Of a DNA stretch of 64,000 nt, positions 57,373 through 64,000 are shown piece after piece; the first letter of the stretch is position 1; each line of letters begins with the position of its first letter. The notes beneath the pieces were generated by a model. That model made no database searches. It saw only the letters and a program-made list of their open reading frames with translations, and was not told where the DNA came from. Both the position numbers and the translations under genes were made by a program. This DNA comes from Pseudomonas sp. AKS31 (lineage in GTDB: Bacteria > Pseudomonadota > Gammaproteobacteria > Pseudomonadales > Pseudomonadaceae): positions 228,225 through 292,224 of the forward strand of contig NZ_JAMLFX010000002.1 of the NCBI RefSeq assembly GCF_023634765.1, given 5' to 3'.

Positions 57373-57456
57373 CGGCAACCCCTTGATGGCAGGCAAAGGG
57401 GTGCGACTCTGGCGAGCAACGCCGGGCCTGTCAAATCCCGGCGACAGAATTCAATG

Positions 57457-57487
57457 GCCCATTGGCCGCGCTTAATGGCCAATGGGC
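57457..57487 (-). terminator. Hairpin downstream of the alcohol dehydrogenase gene
   Basis: GCCCATTGGCC and GGCCAATGGGC form a perfect 11-bp stem with a 9-nt loop, 9 bp beyond the stop. The following T content is low, so termination is probable but not certain. Confidence 0.5.
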
Positions 57488-57495
57488 GCTGAGGT

Positions 57496-58545
57496 TTAGC
57501 CGGCCAACGTTGCGTTATCGATCACGAAACGATACTTCACGTCACCCTTGAGCATGCGCTCGTAGGCGTCGTTGATCTGGTCGGCGCGGATCAGTTCGAT
57601 GTCGGAGACGATGCCGTGCTTGGCGCAGAAGTCGAGCATCTCCTGGGTTTCAGGGATGCCGCCGATCATCGAACCGGCAATCGTGCGGCGCTTCATGATC
57701 AGGTTGAATACGTTCGGCGACGGATGCGAGGTGGCCGGCGCACCGACCAGGGTCAACGCACCATCGCGCTTGAGCAGTACGAGGAACGCATCGAGATCGT
57801 GCGGCGCGGCGACGGTGTTGAGGATCAGGTCGAAGCTCTTGGCGTGGGCGGCCATTTCTTCGGCATTGCGCGACACCACCACTTCATCGGCGCCCAAGGC
57901 TTTGGCCGCTTCGCGTTTGGATTCGGAGGTGGTGAACGCAACAACATGGGCGCCCAGGGCGTGGGCCAGTTTGATGCCCATGTGGCCAAGGCCACCGATG
58001 CCGACCACGCCGACTTTCTTGCCGGGGCCGGCGTTCCAGTGGCGCAGCGGCGAGTAAGTGGTGATGCCGGCACACAGCAGCGGTGCGACGGCGGCCAGTT
58101 GCGCTTCGGGATGTCGGATGCGCAGGACGTAGCGTTCATGCACAACGATGTTTTGCGAGTAGCCGCCCAGCGTCCAGCCCGGTGCATCCGGGGTCGGGAA
58201 GTTGTAGGTGCCGATCATGCCGTCGCAGTAGTTTTCCAGGCCGCTTTCGCAGTCAGCGCAGTGTTTGCAACTGTCGACGATGCAACCGACGCCGACCAGA
58301 TCACCGACCTTGTAGTCCGCAACATGTGCGCCGACCGCTGAAACGCGACCGACGATTTCGTGCCCAGGTACGCACGGGAATTGCGTGCCGGCCCATTCCG
58401 CGCGCACCTGGTGCAGGTCTGAATGGCAAATGCCACAGAACGCGATATCGATCTGCACATCATGGGCGGCCGGCGCGCGGCGGTTGATCTGCATCGGCTC
58501 AAGGGGTTTGTCACCCGCGTGGGCACCGTAGGCTTGTACAAGCAT
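57496..58545 (-). CDS. Zinc-dependent alcohol dehydrogenase (YahK/CAD-like aldehyde reductase)
   Basis: This 349-residue medium-chain dehydrogenase has the catalytic zinc ligands FCGICHSDLH and PGHEIVG, the structural zinc cysteines in GCIVDSCKHCADCESGLENYC, and the nucleotide-binding GIGGLGHMGIKLA. After the second strand comes TTSESKR, as in NADPH-preferring CAD/YahK reductases. ATG 58545 (MLVQAYGAH) is preceded by GAGGATG. The likely role is reduction of aldehydes to alcohols; the substrate is not known. Confidence 0.9.
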   Translation of the reverse strand: MLVQAYGAHAGDKPLEPMQINRRAPAAHDVQIDIAFCGICHSDLHQVRAEWAGTQFPCVPGHEIVGRVSAVGAHVADYKVGDLVGVGCIVDSCKHCADCESGLENYCDGMIGTYNFPTPDAPGWTLGGYSQNIVVHERYVLRIRHPEAQLAAVAPLLCAGITTYSPLRHWNAGPGKKVGVVGIGGLGHMGIKLAHALGAHVVAFTTSESKREAAKALGADEVVVSRNAEEMAAHAKSFDLILNTVAAPHDLDAFLVLLKRDGALTLVGAPATSHPSPNVFNLIMKRRTIAGSMIGGIPETQEMLDFCAKHGIVSDIELIRADQINDAYERMLKGDVKYRFVIDNATLAG

Positions 58546-58734
58546 GGGAACATCCTCGATCGGTTTGTCGTAGTGACATTCTTTCTGTTTCAGCGCTGCG
58601 GGCAGTAGTGCATTCCTGTGCAATCCTTGCCTGATTCTGTGCGTTGTTGTGACATTGCGCGGACAGACGCTCGTGATTTTTGCAGGTAATCTCCCGGTTC
58701 ACTGACGACAACAAAATCAAAACAGGAGTCATTG

Positions 58735-59661
58735 ATGCAACCAATCCGTCTCGGTCTGGTGGGCTACGGCAAGATCGCCCAGGATCAACACGTTCCGGCA
58801 ATCCTCGCCAATCCCGCTTTTCACCTGGTCTCCGTCGCCACCCAAGGCAAACCCTGCGCGGGCGTGGAGAATTTCCAGTCCTTGAATGAATTGCTGGAAA
58901 ACGGTCCGCCGGTGGATGCGATTGCCTTCTGCACGCCACCGCAAGGGCGCTTTGCGCTGGTGCAGCAAGCGCTGGCCGCCGGCAAACACGTGTTGGTGGA
59001 AAAGCCGCCGTGCGCCACGTTGGGCGAGGCGCTGGCCTTGGTCGATCAGGCCGCCGGGCAGGGCGTCAGCGCCTTGTTTGCCTGGCACTCCCGCTACGCA
59101 CCCGGTATCGAAGCCGCCCGCGACTGGCTCGCCACGCGCACCCTGCAAAGCGTGCAGATCGACTGGAAAGAAGACGTGCGCAAATGGCACCCCGGTCAGA
59201 CCTGGATCTGGCAGCCCGGCGGCCTCGGCGTGTTCGATCCGGGCATCAATGCCTTGTCGATCGTCACTCATCTGCTGGCGCTGCCGTTGTTTGTCGAATC
59301 CGCGGAACTGCGCGTGCCGAGCAACTGCCAGTCACCGATTGCCGCGTCGATCAAAATGTCCGACCCGCGCCGCCTCGATGTACGCGCGGAGTTTGATTTT
59401 GACCATGGGCATGATGAGCTGTGGAGTATCGAGATTCGTTGCGCTGAAGGCGTGTTGCGCCTGGATAACGGTGGTGCGCTGTTGAGTATTGACGGTGTGC
59501 GCCAGGCTGTGTCGGAGGAGGGTGAGTACGCGGCGGTGTATCGACATTTTCAGCAGCTGATTGGCGACAAGGCCAGTGATCTGGATGTGCAGCCGTTGCG
59601 CTTGGTGGCGGACAGTTTCTTTGTTGGGAGTCGGGTGTTGGTTGAGGCGTTTTACGACTAG
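58735..59661 (+). CDS. Gfo/Idh/MocA-family sugar dehydrogenase, galactose 1-dehydrogenase-like
   Basis: This 308-residue oxidoreductase has an N-terminal Rossmann domain (LGLVGYGKIAQDQHVPAI) and the family motif EKPP (HVLVEKPPCATLGEA). The overall sequence resembles the P. fluorescens NAD-dependent D-galactose/L-arabinose 1-dehydrogenase as I recall it, which oxidises the sugar to its lactone. ATG 58735 lies 6 bp after AGGAG; a TTG immediately upstream is not needed. No other sugar genes adjoin it. Confidence 0.8.
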   Translation: MQPIRLGLVGYGKIAQDQHVPAILANPAFHLVSVATQGKPCAGVENFQSLNELLENGPPVDAIAFCTPPQGRFALVQQALAAGKHVLVEKPPCATLGEALALVDQAAGQGVSALFAWHSRYAPGIEAARDWLATRTLQSVQIDWKEDVRKWHPGQTWIWQPGGLGVFDPGINALSIVTHLLALPLFVESAELRVPSNCQSPIAASIKMSDPRRLDVRAEFDFDHGHDELWSIEIRCAEGVLRLDNGGALLSIDGVRQAVSEEGEYAAVYRHFQQLIGDKASDLDVQPLRLVADSFFVGSRVLVEAFYD

Positions 59662-59735
59662 TACGGTAGGCAACATATCCGGTCAATCGCTCTTTACTTG
59701 TTTTTCCTTGTCGGTGCTCTGTTGAAAGCAGATCT

Positions 59736-59757
59736 GCGGGAACTGAAAAGCTCCCGC
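59736..59757. terminator. Possible bidirectional hairpin between convergent genes
   Basis: GCGGGA and TCCCGC flank a 10-nt loop between the dehydrogenase and esterase stops. It is short and weakly supported as a terminator. Confidence 0.35.
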
Positions 59758-59772
59758 GGTCTGAATTTCTAC

Positions 59773-60699
59773 TCAGCGATTGGCTTCGGCCAGACCCGCC
59801 TCAATGAAACGTACTGAGCTCTCCATTGCCTGCTGACCTTCTGGCAGCATGGCAGAGTAGAAGTGCCAGGCGTGGAACATGGCAGGCCATACCTCGAGAT
59901 TGACTCTGACACGGTTGTCCGCCAGATGGGTGGCAAGCCGCATCGCGTCACTCAGCATCAGCTCGTTCTCGCCAATCTGTACCAGAATGGGTGGGAGTCC
60001 AGTGACGTCCGCGAAAACTGGCGATGCCAGAGGATGGTTGGCGAGTGTCTCGCCAAGGAATGTTCTGGCAAGAATATCCAGAACAGGCTTGGAATTCAGC
60101 GGATCCAGGCCCTCACGGTTGCTCATAGAGGCGCCGGTGTGTTCGAGGTTTGCCCAAGGCGAGATCGAAGAACCCACCGCAGGTAACGCGAGCCCTTTGG
60201 ATTTGGCAGCCACCATCACGCTTACAACCATTGCGCCGCCAGCCGACTCGCCGGAAAACGCGATTTTTTCAGCCGGGATTTTCTGCTCGAGCAACCACTC
60301 GTAGGCGCGCAGTGTGTCGTCGATGGATGCGGGGAATTTGTGCTCCGGGGCCAGGCGGTAGTCAGGCATGTATACACGAGCACCCAGCATTTTTGCGTAG
60401 TTGCCACCAATGCCGTGGTAGCCATCTGGACGGCCGACAATGTACGCCCCGCCATGGATGTACATCACAACTGCGTCGGTCCTGACTTCATCGGGTGTCA
60501 CCAGGGTCCCTGGAACACCGCCCATGTCGACTGCTTCGAACCTGACGCCGGTGGGCGCTGGATTTTGCGCGAGCATTCCTGCGTAGGAGTCGCGGATATC
60601 GCTCATTTTCGTGGTGGTATCAATGCCTTTGAGGACAGGTACCAAATCGCTCAGGCTGTTGGCCCAGGTTTGAACGGCTGCTTTTACTTTCGTATTCAT
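59773..60699 (-). CDS. Alpha/beta hydrolase of the hormone-sensitive-lipase family
   Basis: This 308-residue esterase has the HSL-family oxyanion motif HGGAY, nucleophile elbow GESAGG, acid region near IGENELMLSDA and His in MFHAWHFY. There is no signal peptide. It is divergent from a LysR gene with palindromes between, a typical regulator/target pair. The substrate is unknown, probably a short-chain ester. Confidence 0.88.
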   Translation of the reverse strand: MNTKVKAAVQTWANSLSDLVPVLKGIDTTTKMSDIRDSYAGMLAQNPAPTGVRFEAVDMGGVPGTLVTPDEVRTDAVVMYIHGGAYIVGRPDGYHGIGGNYAKMLGARVYMPDYRLAPEHKFPASIDDTLRAYEWLLEQKIPAEKIAFSGESAGGAMVVSVMVAAKSKGLALPAVGSSISPWANLEHTGASMSNREGLDPLNSKPVLDILARTFLGETLANHPLASPVFADVTGLPPILVQIGENELMLSDAMRLATHLADNRVRVNLEVWPAMFHAWHFYSAMLPEGQQAMESSVRFIEAGLAEANR

Positions 60700-60726
60700 A
60701 GTGATCTCGATTGAAGGAGGGCATTG

Positions 60727-60775
60727 GATTAGCTAATCGAGATACTATTCTCTTGATTGGGGAATAGGTTTCCCC
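60727..60775. promoter_or_regulatory. Palindromes between divergent esterase and LysR genes
   Basis: GATTAGCTAATC (60727-60738) and GGGGAA-N5-TTCCCC (60759-60775) lie between the two start codons. Either could be the operator of the divergent LysR protein. The first shares ATTAGCTAAT with the palindrome at 37039-37054. Confidence 0.5.
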
Positions 60776-60819
60776 ATAGCGGGTGCCGTGGCGCCCGAAC
60801 GTTGAGCGAGTGAGGAAGT

Positions 60820-61758
60820 ATGGAAATTCATAACCTGAACGACATCGCGGCTTTTGTGAGTTCTGTAAATGCCGGAAGCTTTACCGCAGCTGCCAAGCAA
60901 TTAGGTCTGACTCGTTCGGCAGTGGGTAAATCGATTGTCAGGCTGGAAGCTCGATTGCAAGTGCGGTTACTCAACCGCACAACCCGCAGTCTGAGCCTGA
61001 CGGACGACGGTCAGGTTCTCTACGAGCGCTGTGTTGGCATCCTTCAAGATCTAGACGATGTCGAGGATGCACTGGCGTTTCGTCGCTCGACACCCAGTGG
61101 GCGATTGCGTATGAGTCTGCCGGTCGCGCTGGGTAGGCTTCACGTTCTCCCTCACATCGAATGCTGTCTGAAGGAATGGCCTTCGCTAAGTGTCGACGTA
61201 ACGTTTTCCGACCGACTTGTAGACCTCATTGATGAGGGGTTTGACCTGGCAATGCGTATTGGCCCGCCCAAAGAGGATTCTCGATTGCTGACGCGCACGG
61301 TGGCGTACCAGCAGATGATCACCTGTGCTTCACCCCACTATCTGGCGGAGCATCCACGGCCAAAAACTCCCGAAGAGTTGTCCGCGCACGAATGTCTGCA
61401 TTTCGTCAGCGGGGGACGATTACTTCCATGGAATTTTCGAGTAGACGGCCAGGCGGTTGCCTTCACTCAAGGTGGGCGGCTACAGATGGACAGCGCGGAA
61501 GCACTGCATGAGTGCGCGATGGCGGGCTTGGGTATTGCGACACTGCCGTCGTATGTAGTGAGCCACCAACTACGCAGCGGCAAGCTTGTTCAACTGCTCG
61601 AAGAATACGCTGAGGCAGCAGAACCCATCCGGATCATCTATCCCAGCAAACGACACCTTTCTCCCAAGATCCGCCTGTTCATCGACAAGCTCTTAGACGC
61701 GTGGTCGCCTTGCCCCCCGTGGGAACAATCTCCGGTCGATGATATTTGCGTTGTATGA
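60820..61758 (+). CDS. LysR-family transcriptional regulator
   Basis: This 312-residue protein has an N-terminal winged helix (about residues 5-65: GSFTAAAKQLGLTRSAVGKSIVRLEARLQVRLLNRTTRSLSLTDDG) and a substrate-binding domain. It is divergent from the esterase gene, 120 bp apart, and probably regulates it and itself. Codon use is somewhat less GC-rich than in the surrounding genes. The 116-bp gap to the next gene shows no gene or clear terminator. Confidence 0.9.
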   Translation: MEIHNLNDIAAFVSSVNAGSFTAAAKQLGLTRSAVGKSIVRLEARLQVRLLNRTTRSLSLTDDGQVLYERCVGILQDLDDVEDALAFRRSTPSGRLRMSLPVALGRLHVLPHIECCLKEWPSLSVDVTFSDRLVDLIDEGFDLAMRIGPPKEDSRLLTRTVAYQQMITCASPHYLAEHPRPKTPEELSAHECLHFVSGGRLLPWNFRVDGQAVAFTQGGRLQMDSAEALHECAMAGLGIATLPSYVVSHQLRSGKLVQLLEEYAEAAEPIRIIYPSKRHLSPKIRLFIDKLLDAWSPCPPWEQSPVDDICVV

Positions 61759-61874
61759 AAAAGGGGTTGATGTCCCCGGCGGAGCGGATAGTTGCAATGT
61801 CGTCAGGAGCGCTGAAAGAAGCATTGCAACCGATCACTTGAGTGCAGACGCGCAATCGCATCGGCACCCGCCGT

Positions 61875-63140
61875 TCAGAAACGATCGAGTCTGAAGAGTT
61901 CATCTGCCGTCAAATCAGTCGCCTGATTCGTCGTTGCCGGCCAAGCCATCCGCACCACCATCTCCGCCGTCACCGCCGCCTGCGTCAGCCCCAGATGCTG
62001 ATGCCCAAACGCAAGCAACACCTTGCCTTCACAGACCTGATCAATCACCGGCAGCGAATCCGGCAACGACGGTCGAAAACCCATCCACGGCGTCGCCGCT
62101 TCAGCATTCAGATCCTTGCGAAACAAGCCCTGACTCAACCGGTGCAATTGCCACGCGCGCTGCATGCTCGGTGGTTTTTCCAGTCCGGCGAATTCAACCG
62201 TGCCGGCCAGGCGCAAGCCTTCGGACATCGGCGTCATGATGAATTTGCGCTCCAGCGAGGTCACGGGGAAGGGCAGGCGGTCGTGTTCCTGCGGCAGCAT
62301 CAGGTGATAACCGCGCTCGGTGTCCAGCGGTACTTTTTTGCCGGTGAGGGCGGCGGTGAGTTTTGCCGAATGTGCGCCGCAGGCAATCAGCACGCGGCTT
62401 GCAGTCAGACGGCCATTGCCGGTGGTCAGCGTAACGCCGTGCTCCTGCACGTAGCCACCCTGGACCTGTTGCTGGACGAAATTCACACCGCTGGCTTTGG
62501 CCGCTTCGACCAGTTCACACACCACGCGATAGGGATCAATGAAGTGCCCGGTGCGCGGGAAGAACAGGCCGCCCTGAATCTGTTCATTGAGTTGCGGCGC
62601 GGTTTCGCGGATGACGCCGGCCTGCCAGTAATCGACCGGCACCTGTTGCTGATGCAGTCGAGCCTGTAACGCCTGAATGGCCTGACGCGATTCGGGGCGT
62701 TCGAACACCAGTAGCGAGCCATCGATCTTGAGCAAGTCCGGCCGCTGGATATCGGCGAGCAAGCGCTGCCAGGCGTCCAGACTGCTTTCATTCAGCGCGC
62801 GCAAGCCTGCCACGGTGTTCTGAAAAGGCGTCGGGCGCAGATTCAGCAACAACCGGGTGAACCATGGCAGCGCGCGCAGCAGGTACTTCCAGTCCAGTCG
62901 CAACGGTCCCATCGGGTCCATCAACATGGCCGGCAGACGCTTGAGGATGGACGCGTCGGCGATTGGAAACACCTGCTCGGTCGCCAGATGCCCGGCGTTG
63001 CCGAATGAGGCGCCGTGGCCGGGTTGCTGCTGATCAATCACGACCACGCGCAACCCTTGGCGAGCCAGACGCAGTGCGCAGGCGACACCGATGATGCCGG
63101 CGCCGACCACGGCGATGTCGTGGGAGCCGTTATTCGCCAT
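61875..63140 (-). CDS. FAD-dependent D-amino acid / D-hydroxyproline dehydrogenase-like oxidoreductase
   Basis: This 421-residue DAO-family flavoprotein has the N-terminal dinucleotide motif VVGAGIIGVACALRLARQG, the GHGASFGNAGHLA segment typical of DadA-like dehydrogenases, and the C-terminal GHQHLGLTQAAVTAEMV FAD motif. ATG 63140 (MANNGSHD) was chosen over an in-frame start 24 bp upstream; it overlaps the end of the aldehyde dehydrogenase gene by 11 bp. With that neighbour it fits D-hydroxyproline dehydrogenase (LhpB-type) of the trans-4-hydroxyproline pathway; a general D-amino acid dehydrogenase is the alternative. Confidence 0.85.
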   Translation of the reverse strand: MANNGSHDIAVVGAGIIGVACALRLARQGLRVVVIDQQQPGHGASFGNAGHLATEQVFPIADASILKRLPAMLMDPMGPLRLDWKYLLRALPWFTRLLLNLRPTPFQNTVAGLRALNESSLDAWQRLLADIQRPDLLKIDGSLLVFERPESRQAIQALQARLHQQQVPVDYWQAGVIRETAPQLNEQIQGGLFFPRTGHFIDPYRVVCELVEAAKASGVNFVQQQVQGGYVQEHGVTLTTGNGRLTASRVLIACGAHSAKLTAALTGKKVPLDTERGYHLMLPQEHDRLPFPVTSLERKFIMTPMSEGLRLAGTVEFAGLEKPPSMQRAWQLHRLSQGLFRKDLNAEAATPWMGFRPSLPDSLPVIDQVCEGKVLLAFGHQHLGLTQAAVTAEMVVRMAWPATTNQATDLTADELFRLDRF

Positions 63141-64000
63141 GGCGCTGCGCTTCCCGTTGCCCATCGAGCAGACGCCGCAATTGCAGCGGATTGGCCTGTT
63201 TCAGCGCGGCAGGCAACAAGCTGTCGGGGAAGTCCTGATAGCACACCGGGCGCAGGAAACGCAGGATCGCCGCGGTCCCGACGGAGGTTGTGCGCGCGTC
63301 GGACGTGGCCGGGAAAGGCCCGCCATGCACCATCGCATCACACACCTCGACCCCGGTAGGCCAGCCGTTCACCAGCAAGCGACCGGCCTTGCGCTCCAGC
63401 GTCGGCAGCAATGTACGCGCCTGTTCCAGGTCTTGGTCATCCAGATGCAATGTCGTGGTCAATTGGCCCTCCAGATGTTCGGTCACCTGGCGAATTTCAG
63501 CTTCACTGCCGCATTGCACGATCAGCGCTGCCGCACCGAACGCTTCGGCTTGCAGGTGCTGATCGGCGAGAAAGTCGGCGGCCTCGGTCAGGAATACATG
63601 GGCCTGACATTGGTTCGGGCCGTTGCTGGCCTGGCCGATACCAGTGATGCGCGCAGCGGCATTCTCGGCCAGCGCGTTCACGGCCGATTCGTAAGCACTG
63701 AAGATGCCCGGTGTCAGCATCGTCTGCGCCGGGCTTCGTTGAATGATCTCGGCAGTGGCGGCGATAAACTTGTCCAGCGCCGGTCCTTTCAAGGCAATGA
63801 CCAAACCCGGATTGGTGCAGAACTGACCTGCGCCCAGTGTCAGTGACGCGACGAATCCTTCAGCCAACGCCTGGGTGCGATTGCTCAGCGCCGCAGGAAA
63901 CAGCAGCACCGGATTGATCGAACTCATTTCCGCGTACACTGGAATCGGCTCGGGCCGCGCTTGCGCCGCTTGCATCAGCGCCAGACCACCGCTGCGCGAG
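63130..64000 (-). CDS. Alpha-ketoglutarate semialdehyde dehydrogenase, C-terminal part (cut by window edge)
   Basis: The C-terminal ~290 residues of an aldehyde dehydrogenase are present; the frame is open to the window end. The visible motifs are the nucleotide-binding end SRSGGLAL, the general-base Glu in YAEMSSINPV, and the catalytic Cys in GAGQFCTNPG. The style (GQFCTNPG, PVYAEMSSINPVL) is that of 2,5-dioxovalerate/alpha-ketoglutarate semialdehyde dehydrogenases. This reaction ends hydroxyproline and some sugar-acid pathways by making 2-oxoglutarate. Overlap with the following FAD dehydrogenase gene shows a common operon whose upstream part lies outside the window. Confidence 0.9.
   Translation of the reverse strand, partial: SRSGGLALMQAAQARPEPIPVYAEMSSINPVLLFPAALSNRTQALAEGFVASLTLGAGQFCTNPGLVIALKGPALDKFIAATAEIIQRSPAQTMLTPGIFSAYESAVNALAENAAARITGIGQASNGPNQCQAHVFLTEAADFLADQHLQAEAFGAAALIVQCGSEAEIRQVTEHLEGQLTTTLHLDDQDLEQARTLLPTLERKAGRLLVNGWPTGVEVCDAMVHGGPFPATSDARTTSVGTAAILRFLRPVCYQDFPDSLLPAALKQANPLQLRRLLDGQREAQRHGE

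Noticed and set aside
1..64000. CRISPR arrays, tRNA or rRNA genes, insertion sequences, prophage genes
   Set aside because: No regularly spaced short repeats, cloverleaf sequences, transposase motifs or phage structural genes were seen on either strand.

Overview
The window looks like a chromosomal segment of a Pseudomonas of the P. fluorescens group. The evidence is the high-GC coding, a lipopeptide NRPS cluster with dual condensation/epimerisation domains and a tandem thioesterase, MacAB export genes, a LuxR-type regulator next to the cluster, and Pseudomonas-type REP sequences. I see no insertion sequence, prophage, CRISPR array, rRNA or tRNA.

Positions 1-35.8 kb hold most of a cyclic lipopeptide cluster, all on the + strand. 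They comprise the 3' end of a first NRPS gene (A-T of its last module), a four-module NRPS, a five-module NRPS ending in two thioesterase domains, and macA-macB. I read the adenylation pocket residues by eye from the translations. The order is acidic (Asp)-Thr-Leu-Leu-Ser-Leu-Gln/Glu-Leu-Ile/Val-like-acidic (Asp/Glu). The types of the condensation domains predict D residues at 2-6 and 8 and L residues at 7, 9 and 10. If the upstream gene supplies one more module (usually Leu), this is an 11-residue amphisin/tensin/anikasin-type lipopeptide. A LuxR-family regulator (minus strand) follows.

Positions 37-52.7 kb are accessory and stress-related genes framed by two nearly identical isochorismatase-like (YcaC-type) hydrolase genes. 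These sit in direct ~800-bp repeats 14,766 bp apart. Between them lie an exported alpha/beta hydrolase, an MFS transporter, a diguanylate cyclase, a hybrid histidine kinase, a photolyase-related flavoprotein with a candidate light-responsive operator, and an electrophile-response set (old yellow enzyme, DJ-1/PfpI protein, NemR-like TetR regulator) with three matching operator palindromes. A TonB-dependent siderophore receptor completes the interval.

Positions 52.7-64 kb carry a Fic-type toxin gene with an in-frame amber codon and an overlapping upstream partner gene, then a redox group (tautomerase, FrnE-like DsbA protein, SDR, LysR). After these come a TrmK-like tRNA methyltransferase, a zinc alcohol dehydrogenase, a galactose-1-dehydrogenase-like enzyme, a divergent esterase/LysR pair, and the start of a probable hydroxyproline or D-amino acid catabolic operon (FAD dehydrogenase plus alpha-ketoglutarate semialdehyde dehydrogenase, cut by the window edge).

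The most unusual items are the homogenised hydrolase duplication with a regulator remnant at its edge, the nonsense-interrupted Fic module, and the repeated operator palindromes. Pocket codes and operators were read by eye; no database search was run.
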